Below, piece after piece: positions 8,434-17,374 of a stretch of 64,000 nucleotides of DNA. A program made the translations under genes and the position numbers. Source of the stretch: Eximiradius sp. (GTDB taxonomy: Bacteria > Bacteroidota > Ignavibacteria > Kapaibacteriales > UBA2268); the NCBI GenBank assembly GCA_937127445.1, contig CAKZLY010000020.1, positions 1-64,000 of the forward strand. Reading direction: 5' to 3'. Within the stretch, counting starts at the first letter, position 1. Each line of letters opens with the position of its first letter. The notes beneath the pieces are model-generated. The model saw only the letters and a list, made by a program, of their open reading frames with translations, searched no databases and had not been told where the DNA came from.

Positions 8434-11400
8434 TTATTTTTTTAGAATTTTAACAAAAACGATAGCTTCTTCAATATCAATTTTTTCAAAATCATTTTGA
8501 TTAGAGACGAACTCTATATTTTCAGCAAGAGTTTCATTTTTAATATAATCAGATTTAGCAGAAAGAGCTTTTTGAATGTCATCATCAGCTGAAACGAATA
8601 TCTCAATTCTATCAGTAACTTCGAATCCGGATGATTTGCGAAGGTTTTGGATGCGGTTTATGAATTCTCGCGCAATACCTTCGCGAAGCAAATCTTCATC
8701 AAGTGCAGTATCCAAAGCAACTGTAATGCTATTTTCAGTAGCAACAAGCCAACCCTCAATATCTTCGCTGAAGATTTCAACATCTTCGAGTGAAATCAAG
8801 AATTCTTCGCCATCGATTTGCAATTTATACTGGTTATCTCCAATTAGTTTATTAACTTCTTTGTTTGGCAAATCCTTGATCGCGTTGGCAACTTTTTGGG
8901 TAGATTTGCCAAATTTTTTGCCGATGGACTTGAAGTTGGCTTTTGCTCTCTTACTTACGATAGAAGAAGTTTCGTCAGTTACAAATTCTATTTCCTTGAT
9001 GTTTATTTCTTCTTTTATAATATCGGCAACTGCTTGAATATCACGGCGTTCCTGAGGGTTATCGACAGGCAAAAGTATACGACGCAGCGGCTGGCGAACG
9101 CGGATCTTTGATTTTTCGCGAAGGAAACGAGCAAGAGATACAATTTGCTGAGCTTTTGCCATACGATTTTCGAGAGCAATATCAATTTTGTCGTTTTCAA
9201 CTTCTGGGAGACGGCATAAATGAACAGATTCAGGCTCACTCGGGAATCGCAAGAATTGATAGATTTGTTCTGATAAGAAAGGTGCTGCGGGCGCCATAAG
9301 CTGAACAATAGTTTTCAAGACATAACGAAGTGTTTGATAGGCAGCAATTTTCTCTTCATCTTTTTCACCTTTCCAGAAACGGCGACGATTGCGGCGAATA
9401 TACCAGTTTGAAAGTTCGTAAATGGTGAAATCCTGAATAGAGCGCATTGCTTTTGTAACTTCGTATTCGTTCATTAAACGGACAAAGTCGTTGATTAAAG
9501 AATTGGTACGGGAAACAATCCATCTATCAATTTCGGGCTTTTGAGCGTGTGGTACTTCAGGTTCGCTTCCATCGAAACCATCAATATTTGCATATAGAGC
9601 AAAGAAAGCATACGTATTAGTAAGCGAACGGAAGAAGTCGGAAATTACAGTTTTAACAATATCTTCTTCATTAAATAAAGTAGCTTTCCATGGTGGATTA
9701 TTAACAAATAAGTACCAACGGACTGCATCGGCACCGAGCCTATCCATAATATCGAATGGATCAATAACATTTCCTTTGGACTTGGACATTTTAATTCCGT
9801 GTTTGTCCAGGATAAGCTCATTGACAATGATATTTTTGAAAGCAGGACTATCGAACAAAGCGGTAGCAATATTATGAAGAGTGTAGAACCAACCGCGAGT
9901 TTGGTCGATACCTTCGGCGATAAAATCAGCAGGGAATTGACTGCGGAAAAGTTCCTGATTTTCGAAAGGATAATGGAATTGAGCAAACGGCATAGCACCA
10001 CTATCGAACCATACATCAATAACTTCGTGGACGCGGCGATATTTATTCCCATTGCGAATAAAAACAACTTTATCAACAAATGGTCTATGTAAATCGATTT
10101 CAAGGTCCGACTCTTTGAGTGGGATAAGACTTCCGTCCTCTTGCTCGTAGAAACCTTCCATCAGTTCAGCAATAGAACCAACGGCAAAGATATCATCTTT
10201 ATTGTTTTCATTGACCCACAATGGAAGAGGAGTTCCCCAGTAACGGTCGCGGGACAAATTCCAATCTTTTACTTCTTCGAGCCAGTTGCCGAAACGTCCT
10301 TCCCCTATTTCTTTTGGTTGCCAATTGATTTGCTTGTTCAGTTCAATCATTCTGTCTTTGTATTGAGGCGATTTAATGAACCAGCTTTCGCGTGCGTAGT
10401 AGATAATCGGATTTCCTGTACGCCAGCAATGTGGGTAGCTATGGAGATAATCGTTAGTAGCACGATATATTTTCCCGGCGTATTTTAGAGCAACGATAAT
10501 ATCTTTATCCGAACCTTCTTCAGTGTGGTCATCGTAGACAAATGTTTTAACAGCACGACCAGCAAATTCGCCCATGTCATCAGTAAAATGACCATCAAGA
10601 GTAACAGGCTGAACAAATGGAATACGGAACTTACGGCTCATTTCGTAGTCGTCCTCGCCGAAAGCAGGAGCGATATGGACAATGCCGGAACCGTCTTCGG
10701 TGGAAACAAAACTGCCTGGAAGAACGCTCAGCGCATCAGGGTACTTGTCATTGTTCCATTTGCAGTATGGGAAAATCTGCTCGTATTTTGTTCCAAGAAA
10801 ATCACGACCTTTGAATTCTTTAAGAATTTCATATTCACCATCAAGAGCAGATAGACGGGCTTTTGCAAGAACGAGTTCGTCCAGAAGTTCACCATCTTTT
10901 GTATTTCGTTTATTGCGGACAAGTACGTAATCGATATCCTCCCCCACAGCCGTAGCAACGTTGGCAAGGAGCGTCCAGGGAGTTGTCGTCCATACAAGTA
11001 GATATTTCCCAACAAGTTCAGTTATTGGAGAAGAGAGAATTTTCAATTTAATATAGCAATTTGGGTCGCGTACTTCTTTGTAGCCAAGAGAAAGCTCGTG
11101 GGAGCTGAGCGGAGTTCCGATTGTGGGAGATTGTGGAACAACTTTGAAACCACGATAGATAAGCCCTTTATCAAAGAAAGTTTTCAAAGCCCACCAAACT
11201 GACTCGATATAGTCATTGGTGCAGGTAATATAAGCTTTGGATAAATCGACCCAGTAGCCCATTCTTTCGGTGAGATATCCCCAACCTTCGTCCATTTCGA
11301 TGTTTTTATAAACTAATTCTTTGCATTTAGCATTGAATTTATCAATTCCGAAAACTTCAATTTGAGATTTATCTTTAATTCCGAGTTCTTTTTCGACTGC

Positions 11401-11682
11401 GATTTCCACAGGCAAACCGTGTGTGTCCCATCCAGCCTGGCGGCGTACATAATATCCCTGCATAGTTTTGAAGCGGCAAATAGTATCTTTTATGGTGCGA
11501 GCCATCATATGATGTATTCCGGGCTTGCCATTTACAGTGGGGGGACCTTCATAGAAGCTATACACTTTGCTTTTGTCAGCCTTTTCGAGTGTTTTGTCGA
11601 ATATTTTGTTTTCTTTCCAAAAGTTCAATACGGATTTTTCAATTTCGGGATACGAGATTTTTTCAGGTAATGATTTAAACAT
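8434..11682 (-). CDS. ileS: Isoleucyl-tRNA synthetase (long form)
   Basis: 1082 residues, charging tRNA-Ile with isoleucine in the cytoplasm. Class I signatures are present: the HIGH-type motif in 'NGKPGIHHMMAR' (residues 51-61), 'GWDTHGLPVE' just after it, the editing domain (roughly 200-400), and the KMSKS loop at residues 631-635 ('GIKMSKSKGNVIDP'). The length and the 'PGIHHMMARTIKD' form point to the type-2, eukaryote-like IleRS common in Bacteroidota; members of that class are often mupirocin-tolerant (family knowledge, not shown here). It heads a transcription unit with the dksA-like gene and is divergent from mraZ. Confidence 0.97.
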   Translation of the reverse strand: MFKSLPEKISYPEIEKSVLNFWKENKIFDKTLEKADKSKVYSFYEGPPTVNGKPGIHHMMARTIKDTICRFKTMQGYYVRRQAGWDTHGLPVEIAVEKELGIKDKSQIEVFGIDKFNAKCKELVYKNIEMDEGWGYLTERMGYWVDLSKAYITCTNDYIESVWWALKTFFDKGLIYRGFKVVPQSPTIGTPLSSHELSLGYKEVRDPNCYIKLKILSSPITELVGKYLLVWTTTPWTLLANVATAVGEDIDYVLVRNKRNTKDGELLDELVLAKARLSALDGEYEILKEFKGRDFLGTKYEQIFPYCKWNNDKYPDALSVLPGSFVSTEDGSGIVHIAPAFGEDDYEMSRKFRIPFVQPVTLDGHFTDDMGEFAGRAVKTFVYDDHTEEGSDKDIIVALKYAGKIYRATNDYLHSYPHCWRTGNPIIYYARESWFIKSPQYKDRMIELNKQINWQPKEIGEGRFGNWLEEVKDWNLSRDRYWGTPLPLWVNENNKDDIFAVGSIAELMEGFYEQEDGSLIPLKESDLEIDLHRPFVDKVVFIRNGNKYRRVHEVIDVWFDSGAMPFAQFHYPFENQELFRSQFPADFIAEGIDQTRGWFYTLHNIATALFDSPAFKNIIVNELILDKHGIKMSKSKGNVIDPFDIMDRLGADAVRWYLFVNNPPWKATLFNEEDIVKTVISDFFRSLTNTYAFFALYANIDGFDGSEPEVPHAQKPEIDRWIVSRTNSLINDFVRLMNEYEVTKAMRSIQDFTIYELSNWYIRRNRRRFWKGEKDEEKIAAYQTLRYVLKTIVQLMAPAAPFLSEQIYQFLRFPSEPESVHLCRLPEVENDKIDIALENRMAKAQQIVSLARFLREKSKIRVRQPLRRILLPVDNPQERRDIQAVADIIKEEINIKEIEFVTDETSSIVSKRAKANFKSIGKKFGKSTQKVANAIKDLPNKEVNKLIGDNQYKLQIDGEEFLISLEDVEIFSEDIEGWLVATENSITVALDTALDEDLLREGIAREFINRIQNLRKSSGFEVTDRIEIFVSADDDIQKALSAKSDYIKNETLAENIEFVSNQNDFEKIDIEEAIVFVKILKK

Positions 11683-11882
11683 TTTTCTTCACGGATAAGT
11701 ATTAAAACATACGAATATTTATATAAAATAAATTTCAATTTTACGACTTTTTTTTCATATAACAAAAAGAATTGTGAAATAAGTTATTAAGTTATTACGA
11801 AGAGCGAAATAATTGAAAAGACAGAAAGTTATCAACACAAGAAAAAAATATTTGTTATTTAGAAACGATTTGTTATATTGCG

Positions 11883-11912
11883 TGTGAAAAAGTGGGATAA
11901 AGTGGTAAAAAA
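11883..11912 (+). promoter_or_regulatory. Probable MraZ operator (three 10-bp direct repeats)
   Basis: Three consecutive decamers begin TGTGA, TGGGA and TGGTA and are spaced exactly 10 bases apart (11883, 11893, 11903), about 30-60 bases upstream of mraZ. MraZ proteins are known to bind TGGGN-type repeats with a 10-base period ahead of their own gene. A further TGGT at 11933 keeps the same phase. Autoregulation of mraZ-rsmH is inferred. Confidence 0.65.
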
Positions 11913-11941
11913 TCCCAAAAACGAGACCAAATTGGTAAAAA

Positions 11942-12394
11942 ATGGCATTCTTTAAAGGACAAGAGACATACTCGATAGATAACAAGGGTCGGGTAAATAT
12001 TCCAGCAAAGATGAGGAAATCACTTTCGCCGGAAGCAAATGATACTTTTGCCATTACACGAGGATTGGATAGATGTGTCACAGCGTATCCGATTGATGAG
12101 TGGAAGAAATACGAGGAAAAGTTTGCCAATTTAAATCAGTATGATGAGAAGAACAGGTATTTTTTGAGGATGTTGCTGATGTGGAGCGAAGAGGTGGTGC
12201 TCGATGCTCAACAAAGGATAACATTGCCACGTAAATTGCTTGAATTTGCAGGGATAGAAAGCAAAGTGATGATAGTTGGGATGGGAGACCACATAGAATT
12301 TTGGAATCCTGATGAATTTGAAAGTTACTTGAATAAATTCAACGAACCTTATGAAAAGGTCGCTGAACAAGTGTTCTCTGACAGTTTGAAGTGA
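11942..12394 (+). CDS. mraZ: Transcriptional regulator MraZ
   Basis: 150 residues, normal MraZ length. It contains the two tandem SpoVT/AbrB-like half-domains, each with a DxxxR motif: 'YSIDNKGRVNIPAKMR' near residues 12-27 and 'VLDAQQRITLPRKLLEFAG' near 84-102. MraZ forms ring-shaped oligomers and represses the division/cell-wall cluster promoter. Here decameric repeats directly upstream fit an autoregulatory operator. No obvious Shine-Dalgarno sequence precedes the ATG. rsmH follows immediately. Confidence 0.95.
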   Translation: MAFFKGQETYSIDNKGRVNIPAKMRKSLSPEANDTFAITRGLDRCVTAYPIDEWKKYEEKFANLNQYDEKNRYFLRMLLMWSEEVVLDAQQRITLPRKLLEFAGIESKVMIVGMGDHIEFWNPDEFESYLNKFNEPYEKVAEQVFSDSLK

Positions 12395-12470
12395 GACTGG
12401 CTGTGAAAAAAAAAAGCATAAGAAGCGACAGAAACCTATAAGCACAGATGCGGCAAATTATGATTATCAC

Positions 12471-13370
12471 TTGCCGGTGCTTGGCGAAAAGTCTGTCGAG
12501 TTGCTAATAAACAGGCAGGACGGAATATATATAGACGGCACTCTTGGAGGCGGTGGGCACGCGGCGTTAATCCTTCGAAAGCTCAGTTCTGGGGGGAATT
12601 TATGGGCTTTCGATAAAGATGAAAACTCTATTCGGCACTGCCGAATAAAATTTGAGGAAGAGTTAAACAAAAAGCCTCCAAGACTTGTGCTGTTCAATTG
12701 TGGTTTTGAAGAAGCCTTCGAGCAGCCCGCTCTGGCGGGCAATTTCTCTGGTCTTCTGCTTGATTTAGGCGTTTCCTCAATGCAGCTGGACACCGACTCA
12801 CGGGGGCTAAGCTATCGGGTTAATTCGAGCTTAGATATGAGGTTTGGTGGAAGCGGCATTTCGGCAGAAGACCTTATCAATTCTTTAACGGAAGAGCAAA
12901 TCTATAACATTCTGCGAAATTATGGCGAAGAGCCACGCTCGCGGGCAATCGCCCGTGCAATTCTAACTCGCAGAAAGTTTAGTCGACTACACACGACTTT
13001 CGAGCTTCGTGAAACAGTAGAAAGCTGCACACCAAGACCGCAACAGATAAGAACTCTCTCGCGTGTATTTCAGGCGTTTCGTATTGCTGTCAATCGAGAG
13101 CTAGAAGTGCTCGAATACTCACTCCGCAAAGCAATATCGATGCTTTCTCCTGCTGGAAGGATTGTTGTGATTTCTTATCACTCGCTCGAGGACAGAATTG
13201 TAAAGCACATTTTCAAAGAACATACGATAAAAAAAGGCACAGATGATACATCAAACACTGTGCCAAAAATGAAAATTCTCACTACAAAGCCTATTGTTCC
13301 TGATGAGGAGGAGCTTAGGATTAATCCTCGTTCAAGAAGCGCTAAATTGAGAGCCGCCGAAAAGATTTAA
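12471..13370 (+). CDS. rsmH: 16S rRNA (cytosine-1402-N4) methyltransferase RsmH; start uncertain
   Basis: The SAM-dependent methyltransferase core is intact ('YIDGTLGGGGHA', 'LLLDLGVSSMQLD', 'VFQAFRIAVNRELEVL', 'ISYHSLEDRIVK', 'NPRSRSAKLR'). It modifies C1402 in the ribosomal P site. The start is problematic. The coordinates given begin at a TTG inside the conserved 'YHLPVL' segment, which is too late for the family. In-frame codons upstream ('KKRQKPISTDAANYDYH') look genuine but contain no usable start. A GTG at 12403-12405 with a following A10 run would give a natural N-terminus (VKKKKHKKRQK...) if the run held 11 (or 8) A. This is either a homopolymer error or slippage. The 3' end overlaps the convergent DUF4139 gene by 4 bases. 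Confidence 0.88.
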   Translation: MPVLGEKSVELLINRQDGIYIDGTLGGGGHAALILRKLSSGGNLWAFDKDENSIRHCRIKFEEELNKKPPRLVLFNCGFEEAFEQPALAGNFSGLLLDLGVSSMQLDTDSRGLSYRVNSSLDMRFGGSGISAEDLINSLTEEQIYNILRNYGEEPRSRAIARAILTRRKFSRLHTTFELRETVESCTPRPQQIRTLSRVFQAFRIAVNRELEVLEYSLRKAISMLSPAGRIVVISYHSLEDRIVKHIFKEHTIKKGTDDTSNTVPKMKILTTKPIVPDEEELRINPRSRSAKLRAAEKI

Positions 13371-14746
13371 TACCTATTTTGCTTCCTTTGCGTTTTAATT
13401 ATTATTTGTTCTTCTGAATTTTTATTTAATTTGAAATCTATACGTAAAGTTCGCTTCCCTTCGAATTTATATTTGTGTGATGAAGAAAGGATTTTGGTGT
13501 TAGAGAAATCGCCAGAAATCAGCAACACAAGGTCCTCGCTATTATTGGCGTTGTTTGAGAAGGAATATTTGTAGGTTTCAATCTGGTCGATGCCATCAAA
13601 ATCCAAGTTTTCGATTTCCTCTCGACCGTTGATATTAAAGGCTCGGGAAAGTTTTAGAGCTTCGGTATTATTTATGTTTATGCCATTAGTTTGAATTTCA
13701 CCGATAAATTCAATGTTTTCCTTATTCATCGAATAAATTGAGAAAATACCCTTCGGAATTGCAAAACCTAATCCATTTTCCTTGGAATTCACCAATTCAA
13801 TTACATTAAAAGCATCAACTTTGCCTTTTGTATTTTGCCAGGGTTCAAAGCTTGAAAAAGCATATTTTTTCTTTTGAATTTTGATATTGTCTGCACTTTT
13901 GTAAGAGATTTTTTTGAATTGTTGGTTCAAAATTGAGAAATCATCTTTAAGGTCGTAGATGAAAAGACCTGTTAATTCTTCTTCGGAAGTATTTGTAATA
14001 TTCATTTTAGAAGCTTCTGGGGAAAATCTCATCAAACCATAGTCTTGTTGTTCAGAAATGTTGTTAAATCCAGTTGGTTTTTGGACGTCTCCGTAGATGA
14101 GTTTCAGTTTAGTATTTTTGAAATCTTTGCCTGAATTGTTATAAATCTGGAAGTGTGAAGAAAGAGAAGCAGTATTTGTCTGGTCGTTGATAATTAAAAA
14201 ATGTTGAGCGTCCCAGGAAACATCATTAATTTGATAAGTAAGGTTAATGTTTTGCACGCCTGATTTATTGGGCTCTACTTCAAAACTATATTTGTTGTTC
14301 AAAGTAATATTCTCGGGAAGTTCTTTAATTTCTATATCATATTCGAGCAGGTTTGATAGAAGAACGATGGAATTATCTTGTTTTTTAATAATTAATCTTG
14401 GGTTATCATTCGGAAAGAAGGAAAGAATTTTGCCAGTTAGTTTTTCATTGCTGAATTTGTGGTAAACAGTAACATCTTTGTTGATTGAATTTGATAATAT
14501 TTCATTGAATAATGATTTTCGGAAAAAGGAATAAGAATAGACATTCCCATTTAATTTTATCATAAGAGAATTAGGAATAACGTTATCAGATAGATTATCA
14601 ATAAGGAATTGCTGGCGACCGCTTTTTAGATTAGCTTGGATGGTTTCCTCGACAACAGCAAATCCATTGTTATAGATTGTTAGTTTCGCTTCTTGTGCAA
14701 CCAGAAAATTGCACGCAAGAAGAAACATAAAAAAATTCATTTTCAT
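13367..14746 (-). CDS. Exported DUF4139-type protein
   Basis: 459 residues with a signal peptide (MKMNFFMFLLACNFLVAQ). The opening 'AKLTIYNNGFAVVEETIQANLKSGRQQFLIDNLSDNVIPNSL' is typical of the DUF4139/mucoidy-inhibitor-A-like family. A second part (about 170-230, 'INLTYQINDVSWDAQHFLI') matches the beta-rich C-terminal DUF4139 domain. The function of the family is not established; the protein is probably periplasmic. It starts 3 bases after the mrpG stop, so it may be the last gene of the uppP-mrp transcription unit. Confidence 0.7.
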   Translation of the reverse strand: MKMNFFMFLLACNFLVAQEAKLTIYNNGFAVVEETIQANLKSGRQQFLIDNLSDNVIPNSLMIKLNGNVYSYSFFRKSLFNEILSNSINKDVTVYHKFSNEKLTGKILSFFPNDNPRLIIKKQDNSIVLLSNLLEYDIEIKELPENITLNNKYSFEVEPNKSGVQNINLTYQINDVSWDAQHFLIINDQTNTASLSSHFQIYNNSGKDFKNTKLKLIYGDVQKPTGFNNISEQQDYGLMRFSPEASKMNITNTSEEELTGLFIYDLKDDFSILNQQFKKISYKSADNIKIQKKKYAFSSFEPWQNTKGKVDAFNVIELVNSKENGLGFAIPKGIFSIYSMNKENIEFIGEIQTNGININNTEALKLSRAFNINGREEIENLDFDGIDQIETYKYSFSNNANNSEDLVLLISGDFSNTKILSSSHKYKFEGKRTLRIDFKLNKNSEEQIIIKTQRKQNRY

Positions 14747-14749
14747 AGT

Positions 14750-15127
14750 TTATTCCTTATTTTCATAATAATTTTTGAGAGACTTGTTTTTTAAATCGTA
14801 TTGTCCTTCGAGGTGGTTGGCTTTTGTTTTTTCCCAGAGAACAGCACCATCGAGATATCCGGCTCGACCTATCATATGAGAGGAAACAGGTGAGGTCATA
14901 AACACAAATATTACAATAAGGATAGAGCGAGAATAAACAGCAAGATCGTGAAAGAATACAGCAGTTCCGACGATAACCAAACCAACCCCGAGGGTACTGG
15001 CTTTGGTAGTAACAGAAACACGAGTGTAAAGGTCAGGCATTTTAACTAAACCGATAGCAGTAAGAAAAATAAAAATACTGCCAGAAACAATTAAAACACC
15101 AGCAATAATTTCGAGAATAGTATTCAT
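14750..15127 (-). CDS. mrpG: Mrp Na+/H+ antiporter subunit G
   Basis: 125 residues with three transmembrane helices and the family core 'ILIVSGSIFIFLTAIGLVKMPDLYTRVSVTTKASTLG' (MnhG/PhaG). The last ~25 residues are a hydrophilic tail. It is the final antiporter subunit in a complete A-G operon and overlaps mrpF by 4 bases, which suggests translational coupling. Confidence 0.9.
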   Translation of the reverse strand: MNTILEIIAGVLIVSGSIFIFLTAIGLVKMPDLYTRVSVTTKASTLGVGLVIVGTAVFFHDLAVYSRSILIVIFVFMTSPVSSHMIGRAGYLDGAVLWEKTKANHLEGQYDLKNKSLKNYYENKE

Positions 15128-15396
15128 TGCAGGTTTCTCCTTTCAAGGTAATAAGCGAAAGAAACAGTTCCGAGGAAGGAAATAAGAGCTAATATTAATG
15201 CAACATCCAGAGCCATTGTCTTTTTCATATAAACGCCGAAAGCAGCCATAAAAGCGATGCCAATTGAAGTCATAGTGTCGAGAGCGACAATACGATCAGC
15301 GATATCTGGCCCGGCAATAAGTCGGAACAAAGAAATAAGCACAGAAAGAATAATCAATGGCAACGAAATATATAAGCAAATATCGAGGAAACTCAT
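15124..15396 (-). CDS. mrpF: Mrp Na+/H+ antiporter subunit F
   Basis: 90 residues, three transmembrane helices, with the MnhF signature 'RLIAGPDIADRIVALDTMTSIGIA' around residues 25-48. It is a small membrane subunit of the multi-subunit Na+/H+ antiporter. It overlaps both neighbours by 4 bases. Confidence 0.93.
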   Translation of the reverse strand: MSFLDICLYISLPLIILSVLISLFRLIAGPDIADRIVALDTMTSIGIAFMAAFGVYMKKTMALDVALILALISFLGTVSFAYYLERRNLQ

Positions 15397-15866
15397 CTCA
15401 TAACCTCCAAAAGTTTTCTTTCAAGACCATTTTTTAAATCTTTGATAAAAGTATCGACATCATCAACATACATAGCGTGTATATATAGAGTTTTTCTATC
15501 GTCCGAAACATCAATACTCCAGGTGCCCGGTGTCATAGTAATCATATTAGCAAACAAAGTAATTTCTAAATCAGTTTTGCAATCGAGTGGGATTGCCAAA
15601 ATTGCTGGTTTCATAAAATATCCGGGAGTAGCAACATCGTAGGCAACTTTCAAATTGGAAACAATAATTTCTTTTATAAAATAAAGAATAAACCAAATGA
15701 CTTTGAAAAAACGGGTAAAATATGGTGTTGGTTCGGTTGATTTACGAGTAATAAAAAGGAAGATAAAACCAAGAAAAAAGCCTTCGAAAAAGGCGTATAG
15801 ATGCATATTTCCTTGAAGAAACATCCAGATAAAAGCAAACATAATATTAACCATCAGTCTATTCAT
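15393..15866 (-). CDS. mrpE: Mrp Na+/H+ antiporter subunit E
   Basis: 157 residues. Two N-terminal transmembrane segments precede a soluble domain containing 'SNLKVAYDVATPGYFMKPAILAIPLDCKTDLEITLFANMITMTPGTWSIDVSDD', the hallmark MnhE region. It overlaps mrpD and mrpF by 4 bases each. Required for assembly and activity of Mrp in characterised systems. Confidence 0.93.
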   Translation of the reverse strand: MNRLMVNIMFAFIWMFLQGNMHLYAFFEGFFLGFIFLFITRKSTEPTPYFTRFFKVIWFILYFIKEIIVSNLKVAYDVATPGYFMKPAILAIPLDCKTDLEITLFANMITMTPGTWSIDVSDDRKTLYIHAMYVDDVDTFIKDLKNGLERKLLEVMR

Positions 15867-17374
15867 TGGGCACCTCCAAGAACAGCGTTAATGTAGATAG
15901 AAGGATTGAGAAGCTGGTGAGCAGCTTCATTAGCATAATTGAGGAAAGGCTCTGGATTTAGTCCAATAAATAAAGTAATTGCTGCAAGAAAAATAATTGG
16001 AGCAAACATCATAGCGATTTTGAATTTTGGCAGTTGGCGAAGTGTTTGCTGTTCAGCTGCAAATTCAGCTTTTTGCTCTTTCCAGAAAACTTCGTTCCAA
16101 ATTTTTATCATAGAAAACAAAGTAAGCAATCCGACGAACAAAGATACAGCAAGCGCAAGGTATTCTCCTTTTTCGACGGCAGCAACAGCAACTGTGTATT
16201 TTGCCCAGAAGCCAGAGAGTGGTGGCACACCACCGAGCGAAAGAGCCGGTATTAAAAATAACAAGCCAAGAAGTGGATATAATTTAAGTACACCACCGAG
16301 CTTTTTCAGCAGGTAAGTACCTTTTAGTTCATTGACAACGCCTGAAACAAAGAATAGATTAGTTTTTACAATGATGTGATGAAAAATATAGAAAACACCG
16401 CCAGCAATACCAAGTGGGGTCATAAGTCCCAATCCCAAAATCATATAACCAATCTGGCTGATTATATGAAATGATAAAATTCTGCGGAATTCCATCTGAG
16501 AGGCAGCACCAAGCACACCCGAGAGCATAGTAAGCATTGCGATGATAATAATTATTGTGTGAGTGAAGGCAACATCAGTAACAAATATTAGTGTAAAAAC
16601 TCTGAAAAGTGCGTAGACACCTACTTTGGTAAGCATACCAGCAAAAATTGCCGACACAGCTGCTGGTGGCGTATGATACGAAGCAGGAAGCCAGAAAAAT
16701 AGTGGGAATATGGCGGCTTTGATACCGAACGAAACTAAAAAGAACATTGCCATAACATTGACAATACCTTTATTAGGGAGCATAGGGATTTTTCGGGCTA
16801 AATCTGCCATATTTAATCCGCCAGTAATCCCATAGAGAATCCCTACTCCAACAACAAAAAGAGATGATGAGAGCAGATTTAAAATTACATATTTTATAGC
16901 ACCTTCCAGTTGCGAACGTTTGCCACCCAAAGCAACAAGAGAAAAAGATGAGATAAGCAGCACCTCGAACCAGACGAACATATTGAACAAGTCGCCCGTC
17001 ATAAAAGAGCCGTTTATACCCATAATCATAATTTGTAACAGAGGGTAGTATCCGAAATGCTCTCGAGTTTCGTCCATTGTCCCAAGGGAATATATTGAGG
17101 TTGCAAATCCAATGATAGCTGAAACAAGTATCATAGTCATTGTAAGCAAATCGGCAGTAAAGATAATACCAAATGGTGCTTTCCAGGCACCAATGTAAAG
17201 ACATTGTATTCCACTTGTTTTAACATACCACGTAAGATATATAGCAAGGACTAAAGTAATTGTCGAGCCCAAAGCATTAATGATTCTTTGAATTGAACGA
17301 TGTTTCCAGAAAAACAGCATAATAATTCCGATAAATAGCGGAAAAACAACAGGCATAGCTAAAATTGAGTTCAT
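15863..17374 (-). CDS. mrpD: Mrp Na+/H+ antiporter subunit D
   Basis: 503 residues and about 14 transmembrane helices. It is a proton-pumping-type subunit homologous to complex I NuoM/NuoN. The channel-forming core 'AAIFPLFFWLPASYHTPPAAVSAIFAGMLTKVGVYAL' (around residues 220-255) has the conserved Lys, and 'MFVWFEVLLISSF' carries the conserved Glu of helix 5. It abuts mrpC with no gap and overlaps mrpE. Confidence 0.95.
   Translation of the reverse strand: MNSILAMPVVFPLFIGIIMLFFWKHRSIQRIINALGSTITLVLAIYLTWYVKTSGIQCLYIGAWKAPFGIIFTADLLTMTMILVSAIIGFATSIYSLGTMDETREHFGYYPLLQIMIMGINGSFMTGDLFNMFVWFEVLLISSFSLVALGGKRSQLEGAIKYVILNLLSSSLFVVGVGILYGITGGLNMADLARKIPMLPNKGIVNVMAMFFLVSFGIKAAIFPLFFWLPASYHTPPAAVSAIFAGMLTKVGVYALFRVFTLIFVTDVAFTHTIIIIIAMLTMLSGVLGAASQMEFRRILSFHIISQIGYMILGLGLMTPLGIAGGVFYIFHHIIVKTNLFFVSGVVNELKGTYLLKKLGGVLKLYPLLGLLFLIPALSLGGVPPLSGFWAKYTVAVAAVEKGEYLALAVSLFVGLLTLFSMIKIWNEVFWKEQKAEFAAEQQTLRQLPKFKIAMMFAPIIFLAAITLFIGLNPEPFLNYANEAAHQLLNPSIYINAVLGGAQ

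Noticed and set aside
9645-10103. Open frame of 152 codons within ileS
   Set aside because: Shadow frame in a 1082-codon conserved synthetase gene; no recognisable motif.
12710-12745. GC-rich hairpin (CCCGC/GCGGG) inside rsmH
   Set aside because: Lies in conserved coding sequence; no T-tract and no sign of a regulatory role.
16773-17204. 143-codon alternative frame on the minus strand within mrpD
   Set aside because: Same strand but different frame of a conserved membrane protein gene; sequence is aromatic- and Cys-rich nonsense without a family match.
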